Notes under the pieces: generated by a model | Told to the model about the DNA's origin: nothing | Databases searched by the model: none | What the model saw: the letters and a program-made list of their open reading frames with translations, nothing else | Assembly (NCBI GenBank): GCA_948857205.1 | Contig: CAQPRV010000143.1 | Span: 1 to 6,209 of the forward strand | Source: an uncultured Clostridia bacterium | Lineage (GTDB): Bacteria > Bacillota > Clostridia > TANB77 > CAG-508 | Reading direction: 5' to 3' | Length of the DNA stretch: 6,209 bases | Translations under genes and position numbers: made by a program | In this document: in pieces, positions 1 through 6,057 of the stretch | Layout: the number at the start of each line of letters is the position of its first letter | Position numbering within the stretch: position 1 is the stretch's first letter

Positions 1-39
1 TAATTTCTAATTTTCAATGTACTACAATAACTTTACATA

Positions 40-67
40 ACTTTAATGTTCTCATTAAAGTCTTTTT
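40..67 (+). terminator. Rho-independent terminator of an upstream plus-strand gene
   Basis: A perfect 9-bp stem (40-48 ACTTTAATG with 53-61 CATTAAAGT) closes a 4-nt TTCT loop and is followed by CTTTTT at 62-67. The T-run lies only on the plus-strand side, so it should end a plus-strand transcript whose gene lies left of the window. That gene would converge on the ssrA-tRNA-Gly operon. This is inferred from structure alone, since the gene itself is not visible. Confidence 0.65.
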
Positions 68-163
68 CACATTTCTAAAATATTATTTTCTTTTTTTAGA
101 AGTTTTTTTCAAAAAAGACTTGACTTTTGATAGTTGGTCTTCCTTTTTCAAGATAAAGGCGAC

Positions 164-191
164 AAAAAAATCAACCTTTTACAGTTGATTT
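164..191 (-). terminator. Rho-independent terminator of the ssrA-tRNA-Gly operon
   Basis: Read on the minus strand, AAATCAAC (191-184) pairs with GTTGATTT (175-168). This gives an 8-bp stem around an 8-nt loop, and the right arm runs into an uninterrupted stretch of seven T (170-164). It lies 37 nt past the encoded CCA end of tRNA-Gly and is the first good terminator after it. It therefore most likely ends the whole tmRNA-tRNA transcript. Confidence 0.75.
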
Positions 192-201
192 ATCAATGTT
201 T

Positions 202-217
202 TCGTCTGGTGCGACGA
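202..217 (-). other. Small GC-rich hairpin in the tRNA-Gly 3' trailer
   Basis: On the minus strand TCGTC (217-213) pairs with GACGA (206-202) around the 6-nt loop GCACCA. It sits 10 nt downstream of the tRNA CCA end and before the terminator. It is one of the few GC-containing hairpins in an otherwise very AT-rich stretch. It could limit 3' exonuclease trimming or be an incidental structure; nothing in the sequence decides between these. Confidence 0.3.
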
Positions 218-227
218 TTTTACTTAA

Positions 228-301
<74 letters not shown>

Positions 302-316
302 AAATAAAGAAAAAAT

Positions 317-672
317 TGGTGGAGATGAGGAGAGTCGAACTCCTGTCCACAACACCTTCCGCATAAATATCTACAAGTTTAGTTTATCTTTTATATTTCA
401 TCAAATTTTAACTGATAAACAAGATAAAATTTAATAGAGCTTTTTATAATACCCACTACTTCAAAAGCAAAAGCAGTTTCGTAACCCACAAAAATAACAC
501 TAAATCTAAATAGGTGGGACTATTTAGAAAAGCGTAGCTACAATTAGGCAGCTAATGCTAATTCTTTGTTATCAGCGTTTATATTTATTTTCGCTTTTTT
601 TAAGTGGCCGAAGCGAACATCCACTACTTGCAATTTATACTTCTAGTGTAATGTCGAAACCATTACATCCCC
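317..672 (-). ncRNA. ssrA: Transfer-messenger RNA (tmRNA)
   Basis: This single-piece tmRNA of about 356 nt rescues stalled ribosomes by acting first as an alanine tRNA and then as a short mRNA. Its ends form the tRNA-like domain. GGGGATG (672-666) pairs with CATCTCC (327-321), including the G3-U70 pair that marks alanine acceptors, followed by A73 and an encoded CCA (319-317). The T arm is CAGGAGTTCGACTCTCCTC-like (around 325-348). The 5' region has the typical GGTTTCGAC segment just after the acceptor strand. The tag frame lies at 594-544, and its stop codon sits in the loop of an AGCTGC/GTAGCT stem. It has its own promoter at 685-713 and is followed by tRNA-Gly. SmpB, its partner, is not in the window. 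Confidence 0.97.
544..594 (-). other. tmRNA proteolysis-tag reading frame
   Basis: Starting at a GCG alanine codon, the frame reads AKININADNKELALAA and ends at TAA. The C-terminal LALAA is the conserved degron recognised by ClpXP-type proteases, and the central ADNKE segment resembles other clostridial tags. The resume codon is inferred. GCG at 594-592 is the first in-frame alanine codon after the A-rich stretch that follows pseudoknot 1, and it gives 16 residues including the resume alanine. Confidence 0.85.
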
Positions 673-684
673 ATATACTAATTT

Positions 685-713
685 ATTATACTATATTAAT
701 TAGGTTTTATCAA
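685..713 (-). promoter_or_regulatory. Sigma-A-type promoter of ssrA
   Basis: On the minus strand TTGATA (713-708) and a perfect TATAAT (690-685) are separated by exactly 17 bp. The -10 lies 12 nt upstream of the mature tmRNA 5' end (672). Transcription therefore probably starts about 5 nt earlier, and RNase P trims a short leader. It is the strongest promoter match upstream of ssrA and should also serve tRNA-Gly. Confidence 0.85.
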
Positions 714-791
714 TATTTAAATTATCGTTTTTTAATTTGTTATTGTCACTAGTTTTTCGAAGAACTATCTTATTAAAGACTTTAAATTATA

Positions 792-832
792 AACTATATG
801 CTAGATAATATAATATTATCTAGCATATAGTT
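792..832 (-). terminator. 19-bp perfect inverted repeat, probable terminator of the RluA-family gene
   Basis: Arms 792-810 and 814-832 are perfectly complementary around a 3-base TAA centre, giving a 41-bp palindrome. It lies 43 bp past the stop codon of the minus-strand pseudouridine synthase gene and before the ssrA promoter. On the minus strand the hairpin is followed by TATAATTTAAAG, only a moderately T-rich tail; on the plus strand A residues follow. A terminator for the minus-strand gene is the simplest reading. The length and perfection are more than a terminator needs, so a relic of a small repeat element is an alternative. Confidence 0.55.
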
Positions 833-875
833 AAAATAAGAAGCTAAAGTTTACAACATAAAATTTACTAATCAA

Positions 876-1751
876 TTAAAAGATAAATTTTTTTGAAACA
901 TCTAATATAAATTCTTTTCCATTTAAGTAATTAAGTAAATTACTATCAGTTTTAAAATTAAATTTAATGATATAACTACAAAGTGCTTGATATTTCTTAC
1001 CATACTTTTTATTAATTTTATTAATACCATATTTTCCATCACCAATAATAGGATATCCTAGATAAGCTAAATGTGCACGGATTTGATGAGTTCTTCCAGT
1101 TGGAATTTCAACATCTAAAATGCAAGTATTATCATTTCTTTTTTTTAAAATACTATATATAGTAGTTATATTTTGATATCCATTATTGAAAGTATCATTA
1201 ATATAAACCATAGATTTTTTATTATCTTTAAATAAATAGGCATCACATTTTTGATAAGTAGTTTTTGGAATACCATATATCCATGCTAGATAATGTTTTT
1301 CAATTTCGTGATTTCTAAATTTATTTAAGAGAACATTAAGACTTTCCTCATTTTTGGCAAATAAAACTAATCCAGTTGTATTTCTATCAATTCTATGGCA
1401 AGGCATTGGTTTATATTTTAAAGAAGAATACTCTTTATGAACTATAGTAGTTAAACTATTATTTCCAACTACTTCTATATTAGATGGCTTATTTAAAAGT
1501 AAAATATTATCATCCTCAAATATTTTATCTAATTTTAGATTTTTTTCTAATGCTTTATCTTGAATATAAACTAATATTTCATCACCTTCATAAACTGTTA
1601 CATTTTCATGTATTCTTTTAAGATTTATTTTTATATCTTTTTTTCTTAGAGTCTTATAAAAAATATCATGAGTAATATTAGGAATATTTTCAAATAAAAA
1701 TGTATTTAATTTCTTTCCATTATATTTTTTTGTTACAATTAATTTTTTCAT
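876..1751 (-). CDS. RluA-family 23S rRNA/tRNA pseudouridine synthase
   Basis: The 291-residue protein matches the usual layout and length of RluA/RluC/RluD enzymes, which turn specific uridines in structured RNA into pseudouridine. Residues about 13-62 form an S4-like RNA-binding domain (KKLNTFLFE...GDEILVYI). The catalytic domain follows. HRIDRNTTG at 119-127 holds the expected catalytic Asp122, and PTGRTHQIRAHL at 217-228 with GYPIIGDGKYG at 232-242 is the second family hallmark. The exact uridine target cannot be told from sequence; such genes are often named rluD- or yhcT-like. ATG at 1751 is the only credible start, because an in-frame TAA lies a few codons upstream and the next Met is residue 182. 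There is no Shine-Dalgarno motif. A promoter -10 ends 6 nt before the ATG, so the mRNA looks leaderless. The gene is divergent from groES. Confidence 0.93.
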   Translation of the reverse strand: MKKLIVTKKYNGKKLNTFLFENIPNITHDIFYKTLRKKDIKINLKRIHENVTVYEGDEILVYIQDKALEKNLKLDKIFEDDNILLLNKPSNIEVVGNNSLTTIVHKEYSSLKYKPMPCHRIDRNTTGLVLFAKNEESLNVLLNKFRNHEIEKHYLAWIYGIPKTTYQKCDAYLFKDNKKSMVYINDTFNNGYQNITTIYSILKKRNDNTCILDVEIPTGRTHQIRAHLAYLGYPIIGDGKYGINKINKKYGKKYQALCSYIIKFNFKTDSNLLNYLNGKEFILDVSKKFIF

Positions 1752-1757
1752 AAGTTT

Positions 1758-1787
1758 ATTATACTTTATTTATATGAAAAAAATCAA
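1758..1787 (-). promoter_or_regulatory. Promoter of the RluA-family gene, predicted leaderless start
   Basis: On the minus strand TTGATT (1787-1782) and a perfect TATAAT (1763-1758) are separated by 18 bp. Only AAACTT (1757-1752) lies between the -10 and the ATG. A normal start 7 nt past the -10 would put +1 on the A of the ATG. The lack of any AGGAGG-like motif upstream fits this. Confidence 0.6.
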
Positions 1788-1944
1788 TAAAATAATAGTT
1801 ATTTATAACAGGATATATTAAATTTTATAAAGTATAAAAAGATAATATAAATAAGCATTAAATTAAATGTATATATTTGTAATATATTGAAAATACAATG
1901 AATAAAATAAATATGTGAACTTTTTGTGAAAATAAAAAAAAGTA

Positions 1945-1971
1945 TTGACATTTAATAAAAAAGGGTATAAA
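1945..1971 (+). promoter_or_regulatory. groESL promoter
   Basis: A perfect -35 TTGACA (1945-1950) is followed by TATAAA (1966-1971) at 15 bp. An overlapping alternative -10, TAAATT (1968-1973), gives 17 bp. The promoter lies directly before the CIRCE operator, so the transcription start (about 1978) falls within the operator and HrcA binding should block it. This is the normal vegetative promoter arrangement for a CIRCE-controlled chaperone operon. Confidence 0.8.
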
Positions 1972-1974
1972 TTA

Positions 1975-2001
1975 TTAGCAGTCACTAAGCAAGAGTGCTA
2001 A
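1975..2001. promoter_or_regulatory. CIRCE operator (HrcA binding site)
   Basis: The sequence TTAGCAGTC-N9-GAGTGCTAA matches the CIRCE consensus TTAGCACTC-N9-GAGTGCTAA at 17 of 18 arm positions with the exact 9-base spacer. The only deviation is G for C at 1981, which breaks one pair of the inverted repeat. HrcA binds CIRCE and represses groESL until heat shock titrates GroEL. The hrcA gene is not in the window. Confidence 0.93.
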
Positions 2002-2023
2002 AATCTAAAGGAGGTAGTATAAA

Positions 2024-2305
2024 ATGATTAGACCATTAGGTAGTAGAGTATTAATAAAAATGAAAGAAGGCGAAGAAAAAACAAAAAGTGGAATTATTCT
2101 ATCAGGAACAGCACAAGAAAAACCACAAATAGCAGAAGTAATTGAAATAGGACCAGGAGAAAAAGTAGATGGAAACATTGAGCCTATTGTTGTAAAAAAA
2201 GGTGATAATGTTATAGTAAGTAAATATTCTGGAACAGAAGTAAAATATGAAGGTGAAGAGTACCTAATAGTAAAACAAGATGATATTTTAGCAATTATAG
2301 AATAA
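2024..2305 (+). CDS. groS: Co-chaperonin GroES (10 kDa chaperonin)
   Basis: The 93-residue protein is close to the usual 94-97 for GroES. Seven copies form the lid that closes the GroEL chamber in the cytoplasm and commit bound ATP to folding. It begins MIRPLGSRVLIK, the conserved first strand. The mobile loop at about 16-34 contains SGIIL (22-26), where the hydrophobic I-I-L tripeptide docks on GroEL. VIEIGPGE (39-46) leads into the roof hairpin, and DDILAIIE closes the chain. AAAGGAGG at 2007-2014 lies 9 nt before the ATG and is an excellent ribosome binding site. It is the first gene of the CIRCE-controlled operon and is followed 116 nt later by groEL. Confidence 0.98.
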   Translation: MIRPLGSRVLIKMKEGEEKTKSGIILSGTAQEKPQIAEVIEIGPGEKVDGNIEPIVVKKGDNVIVSKYSGTEVKYEGEEYLIVKQDDILAIIE

Positions 2306-2421
2306 GAAAATAAAAATTATAGAGTAGAAAAGAATAAAGAGTATTTACTTTTAACTATTAATAAAAAATAATAATAATTAATAAGTAGGTATATTTAAAT
2401 TCAAGAAAGGAAGATATAAGA

Positions 2422-4062
2422 ATGGCAAAAGTTATTAAATATGGAGAAGACGCAAGAAGATCATTATTAGAAGGTGTTAATAAATTAGCAGACACTGTAA
2501 AAGTTACATTAGGACCAAAAGGAAGGAATGTTGTATTAGATAAAAGTTTTGGAGCACCACTTATAACAAATGATGGTGTAACAATTGCAAAAGAAATAGA
2601 ATTAGAAGATAAATTTGAAAATATGGGGGCACGTTTAGTAAAAGAAGTCTCAACAAAAACTAATGATGTTGCAGGAGATGGAACTACAACAGCAACAGTT
2701 TTAGCTCAGAGCATGATAAAAGAAGGAGTAAAGAATGTAGCAGCTGGAGCAGATCCAATGGCAATAAAAAGAGGAATAGATAAAGCAGTTGACAAAGCAG
2801 TTGAAGCACTTAGAAAAATAAGTTCAGAAGTTAATGGAAAAGAAGATATTGCTAGAGTTGCTAGTATATCTGCAAATAACGAAGAAGTAGGAAAGCTGAT
2901 TGCAGATGCAATGGAAAAGGTATCAAAAGATGGAGTAATTACAATTGAAGAATCAAAAACATCAAATACTGAACTAAACGTTGTAGAAGGTATGCAATTT
3001 GATAAAGGTTATGTATCTCCATATATGGTAACAGATACAGAGAAAATGGAGGCAATTATAGATAATCCATATATATTAATTACTGATAAAAAAATTAGCA
3101 ATATTCAAGAGATATTACCATTATTAGAGAACTTAATGCAACAATCTGGAAAATTAGTCATAATATGTGATGATATTGAAGGAGAAGCATTATCTACATT
3201 AGTATTAAATAAATTAAGAGGTGTACTAAATGTAGTAGCAGTAAAAGCACCTGGATTTGGTGATAAAAGAAAAGCTATGTTAGAAGACATTGCAGTATTA
3301 ACAGGTGGAGAAGTTATAACATCAGACATAGGCTTAGAATTAAAAGATACAACAATAGAACAACTAGGTAAAGCAAAACAGGTAAAAGTTCAAAAAGAAA
3401 ATACAATTATTGTAGATGGAGCAGGAGACAAACAACAAATTGCAGACAGAGTAGGTCAAATAAAAGCTCAAATTAACGAAACACAAAGCGAATATGACAA
3501 AGAAGGATTACAAGAGCGTCTTGCTAAAATGGCTGGTGGCGTAGCTGTGATAGGTGTTGGAGCAGCTACTGAAGTTGAAATGAAAGATAAAAAATTAAGA
3601 ATAGAAGATGCCTTGTCTGCAACAAAAGCAGCAGTGGAAGAAGGAATTGTAGCAGGAGGAGGAACAGCATTAATGAATGTAATTCCAGAAGTTGAAAAAA
3701 TAGTTGCAACATTAGAAAATGGAGAAAAATTAGGAGCACAAATTGTTTTACAATCATTAGAGGAACCAGTAAAACAAATTGCTAGAAACAGTGGTTTAGA
3801 GCCAGCAGTAATTGCAGACAAAGTAAAACAATCTGAATTAGGAATCGGATTTGATGCTTCAAGTGAAAAATATGTAGATATGAAAAAATCAGGAATAGTT
3901 GACCCAACAAAAGTAACAAGAAGTGCACTTCAAAATGCTGCATCAATTGCTTCAATGGTACTTACAACAGAAAGCCTAGTAGCAGATGCTCCAGAAGAAA
4001 AAGGATGTAGTTGTGGTGGACATGGAGAAGGAATGCCAGCTGGTATGGATGGGATGTATTAA
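2422..4062 (+). CDS. groL: Chaperonin GroEL (60 kDa chaperonin)
   Basis: The 546-residue protein is full length for GroEL, the ATP-driven 14-mer that encloses unfolded proteins in the cytoplasm together with GroES. Visible landmarks are TLGPKGRN (29-36), the ATP-binding GDGTTTAT (85-92) with Asp86, and the apical-domain segment GYVSPYMVTD (196-205) that binds substrate and GroES. Further on are KAPGFGDKRK (275-284), DALSATKAAVEEG (396-408) with the ATPase aspartate at 396, and the chaperonin signature AAVEEGIVAGGG (403-414). The C-terminal tail is short and ends GMPAGMDGMY, a reduced form of the usual GGM repeat. It is preceded by an unusual Cys-Ser-Cys and His (529, 531, 534). The start is supported by AAAGGA at 2406-2411, 10 nt before the ATG. 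The 116-nt gap after groES contains no terminator, so co-transcription from the CIRCE promoter is expected. Confidence 0.99.
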   Translation: MAKVIKYGEDARRSLLEGVNKLADTVKVTLGPKGRNVVLDKSFGAPLITNDGVTIAKEIELEDKFENMGARLVKEVSTKTNDVAGDGTTTATVLAQSMIKEGVKNVAAGADPMAIKRGIDKAVDKAVEALRKISSEVNGKEDIARVASISANNEEVGKLIADAMEKVSKDGVITIEESKTSNTELNVVEGMQFDKGYVSPYMVTDTEKMEAIIDNPYILITDKKISNIQEILPLLENLMQQSGKLVIICDDIEGEALSTLVLNKLRGVLNVVAVKAPGFGDKRKAMLEDIAVLTGGEVITSDIGLELKDTTIEQLGKAKQVKVQKENTIIVDGAGDKQQIADRVGQIKAQINETQSEYDKEGLQERLAKMAGGVAVIGVGAATEVEMKDKKLRIEDALSATKAAVEEGIVAGGGTALMNVIPEVEKIVATLENGEKLGAQIVLQSLEEPVKQIARNSGLEPAVIADKVKQSELGIGFDASSEKYVDMKKSGIVDPTKVTRSALQNAASIASMVLTTESLVADAPEEKGCSCGGHGEGMPAGMDGMY

Positions 4063-4135
4063 GAATAAATAAAAATAGTTTAAAGAGAGTATTTGCAATA
4101 AGTACAGTTATTGGTAAAGTGCTCATTCGAGTTTT

Positions 4136-4172
4136 ACAGTATAGTTTGAAAGCTATACTGTTTTAATATTTT
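4136..4172 (+). terminator. Rho-independent terminator of groESL
   Basis: ACAGTATAG (4136-4144) pairs perfectly with CTATACTGT (4153-4161). The stem can be extended by a T-G and a T-A pair to leave a TGAA loop. TTTT then AATATTTTATT follows. It lies 74 nt past the groEL stop and is the first strong hairpin with a T-rich tail on the plus strand. Confidence 0.8.
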
Positions 4173-4537
4173 ATTGCATTCCTTACTAATAAGTGTTTCG
4201 TGTATTTAATTTTTCATTATACTATTAAATACATATTTATAATCTTCCCTTTTTTATAAAAATTAAGGAAAAAAATCTTCTTTTTTGTGATAAGGTTATT
4301 TCCATCATAATTAAAACCTTCATAAATTGGTTTTCAGTACAAATTTTATTAAATAATTTATTTCTGTATTTAACTATCTAACACAATAAAATTTTGGAAG
4401 AAATTTATAAGAAAAACTTTTGTACTTATTAGACTTTTTCCAAATAATCTGTTTTTATTTATTAAAAAAATATGTGATTAGTATTGAAATAGCTTTTAAT
4501 AATTTTAATTAATAATAAATAAAGTATAAAGAAAAAA
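4173..4537. other. AT-rich intergenic spacer with inverted repeats, no gene found
   Basis: I find no coding region with a convincing start and ribosome binding site on either strand. The spacer does hold several inverted repeats. They are TGTATTTAAT/ATTAAATACA (4201-4210 and 4224-4233, 10 bp, 13-base loop) and AAAACC/GGTTTT (4313-4318 and 4329-4334). AAATTTTATT/AATAAAATTT spans 4341-4350 and 4385-4394, and AGTACAAA/TTTGTACT spans 4336-4343 and 4419-4426. The last two are nested and could form one long bulged stem. In DNA this AT-rich some repeats are expected by chance. An untranslated RNA or a decayed element cannot be excluded. Confidence 0.5.
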
Positions 4538-4565
4538 TTAAAAAACTATTAACAAAAATTATAAT
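4538..4565 (+). promoter_or_regulatory. Candidate promoter of the L,D-transpeptidase gene
   Basis: A perfect TATAAT (4560-4565) lies 16 bp after TTAAAA (4538-4543), a 4-of-6 match to TTGACA. This would give a leader of roughly 30 nt. A competing pair is TTAACA (4549-4554, 5 of 6) with TAGTAT (4572-4577) at 17 bp. The groESL terminator upstream makes a separate promoter necessary, but the AT-richness leaves the exact choice uncertain. Confidence 0.45.
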
Positions 4566-4600
4566 ATATGATAGTATAGAACAAATGGAGGAGAAAACAA

Positions 4601-5905
4601 ATGAAAACTAAAAAGTTATTAATGGTGATTTTAATAATAATAATATTAACTGTTATTGGTTTTACTATGTACATCTTTAGCAGTAAAATAGAACCAACAA
4701 ATGGTGAAACGATAGAGTATAATAAAGAAAATATACAAGCTGAAATTATAGAGAATATTCCAGAAGTAAATCTAGAAAATACAAATTTTGATATTTCAGA
4801 AACTGAGCAAACAACTAATAATATAGTAATAACAGTATTATCAAAACTAGAAGGATATAATTTGTATTATCAACTTAATGATATAGAAGAATTAGAAACT
4901 AATGAAGAAAAACAAAAAGAATATATTTTATATAAAGATAGTATACAAATTGAACATAATTTAAAAATTTATTTTAAATATGAATTAGAAGGAAGATATA
5001 GCGAAAATCCATATATTTTAGAAATTAACAATATTAACAAAGAAAAGAATGTTACAGAAGAGTCAAAAGATGAAAAAGAAACAGAGGATGAATCAAAAAA
5101 AGAAAATGTAAATATAGCAAGTAATCAAGCAAAATATTATGTAATAGTAAATTATGTTTCAAATGTTGTTACAGTGTATACAAAAGATGCAAATAATAGA
5201 TATACTATACCAGTTAAAGCTATGGTATGTTCTACTGGTAAAGACACACCAAGGGGTGGAGTGTACAAGCTTACGAATACTAGATATAAATGGAGAGCTT
5301 TATTTGGCGGAGTTTACGGACAATATGCAGTAAAAATAGTTGGAAATATATTATTTCACTCTGTGCCATATTTAAGTACAGATAATAGTACGCTAGAGTA
5401 CTGGGAATATGATAAACTTGGTACTTCTGCCTCAGCAGGTTGTGTAAGGCTTACAGTAACAGATGCTTTATGGATTTATAATAATTGTGGAAGTGGAACA
5501 CAAGTTGAATTTTCTTCAAATGCCACAAATCCATTAGGAAAGCCAATGGCACAGAAAATATCTAGTTATAAAGATTTAAGAGGATTTGATCCGACTGATC
5601 CAGCTTCTAATAATCCTTGGAAAAATGCTAAAATTACAAAAAATGAGAATAATAATGCTCAAAATAAAAATATAGGTAGTGGAGCAAATAATATTTCTAA
5701 TAAAGACAAGAATATAAATAATACTAATAATACAAAAGATAAAGAAGAAACAGTGAAAAAAGAAAATTTAACTAAAGGTAATACTACTAATAAAAAGAAT
5801 AATGTTACAATTAATAATATTAATGAGACTAACAAGACAAAAGATGAGAATAAAAATATTAATATAAATACATCATATATAAAAAATAATAGTAATATTA
5901 AATAA
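4601..5905 (+). CDS. Membrane-anchored L,D-transpeptidase (YkuD domain)
   Basis: The 434-residue protein should make beta-lactam-tolerant 3-3 peptidoglycan cross-links outside the cell, with the active-site cysteine forming an acyl-enzyme with the stem tetrapeptide. Two lysines and a hydrophobic helix (about 6-27) form an uncleaved signal anchor. Residues about 74-143 (ITVLSKLEGYNLYYQLN ... GRYSENPYIL) look like an Ig/FN3-like or chitobiase C-terminal-like beta domain. An acidic Glu/Lys linker spans 146-172. The YkuD domain covers about 178-306, with GGVYKL (219-224), the conserved LFHSVPY (His253), and SAGCVRL (278-284) holding catalytic Cys281. NPLGKP (310-315) and an FDPTDPASNNPW segment (329-340) resemble clostridial L,D-transpeptidases. 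The last 94 residues are about one third Asn and one fifth Lys, probably a disordered tail. TGGAGGAG, 7 nt before the ATG, supports the start. It stands alone between two terminators. Confidence 0.93.
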   Translation: MKTKKLLMVILIIIILTVIGFTMYIFSSKIEPTNGETIEYNKENIQAEIIENIPEVNLENTNFDISETEQTTNNIVITVLSKLEGYNLYYQLNDIEELETNEEKQKEYILYKDSIQIEHNLKIYFKYELEGRYSENPYILEINNINKEKNVTEESKDEKETEDESKKENVNIASNQAKYYVIVNYVSNVVTVYTKDANNRYTIPVKAMVCSTGKDTPRGGVYKLTNTRYKWRALFGGVYGQYAVKIVGNILFHSVPYLSTDNSTLEYWEYDKLGTSASAGCVRLTVTDALWIYNNCGSGTQVEFSSNATNPLGKPMAQKISSYKDLRGFDPTDPASNNPWKNAKITKNENNNAQNKNIGSGANNISNKDKNINNTNNTKDKEETVKKENLTKGNTTNKKNNVTINNINETNKTKDENKNININTSYIKNNSNIK

Positions 5906-5939
5906 TAAAAATATATATTATATTAATTAAAAGATTACT

Positions 5940-5990
5940 AAAATATCTCATATTCTTAAAATATGTTTATGGGATATTTTTAATATTTTA
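5940..5990 (+). terminator. Rho-independent terminator of the L,D-transpeptidase gene
   Basis: AAAATATCTCAT (5940-5951) pairs with ATGGGATATTTT (5969-5980), giving 12 pairs including one T-G. The 17-base loop is AT-rich. The right arm merges into TTTTT followed by AATATTTT. It starts 34 nt after the stop codon at 5905 and is oriented to end the plus-strand transcript. Confidence 0.75.
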
Positions 5991-6057
5991 TGAAATCACC
6001 ATGTATATAAGTACAGCTATGAGGAATAAAAATTTTTCGCAATAATAGGAAAAGTAT

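Noticed and set aside
100..121. AAGT-T7-C-A6-GACTT hairpin
   Set aside because: It is made almost entirely of a T-run facing an A-run, with no room for a proper loop and no oriented T-tail. It is probably incidental.
3..188. Stop-free plus-strand frame from the left edge to TGA at 186-188
   Set aside because: It gives a Phe/Lys-rich peptide with no recognisable motif. It also runs through the plus-strand terminator at 40-67 and the minus-strand terminator at 164-191, so it is unlikely to be the end of a real gene.
555..752. 65-codon open frame on the plus strand, antisense to ssrA
   Set aside because: It overlaps the tmRNA and its promoter, has no ribosome binding site, and its translation is low-complexity Leu/Tyr/Ile-rich. 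It is a shadow of the RNA gene.
751..766. 16-base near-palindrome AGTTTTTCGAAGAACT upstream of the ssrA promoter
   Set aside because: It is short, contains a wobble pair, matches no operator I know and has no second copy in the window. I cannot support it as a binding site.
3105..3821. Three open frames on the minus strand inside groEL
   Set aside because: They are antisense to the well-supported groEL, lack ribosome binding sites and give compositionally biased peptides, so they are shadows.
4237..4308. 23-codon minus-strand ORF (starts MMEITLSQKRR) with AAGG 7 nt upstream
   Set aside because: It is too short, there is no convincing promoter, and such frames arise easily by chance in AT-rich DNA.
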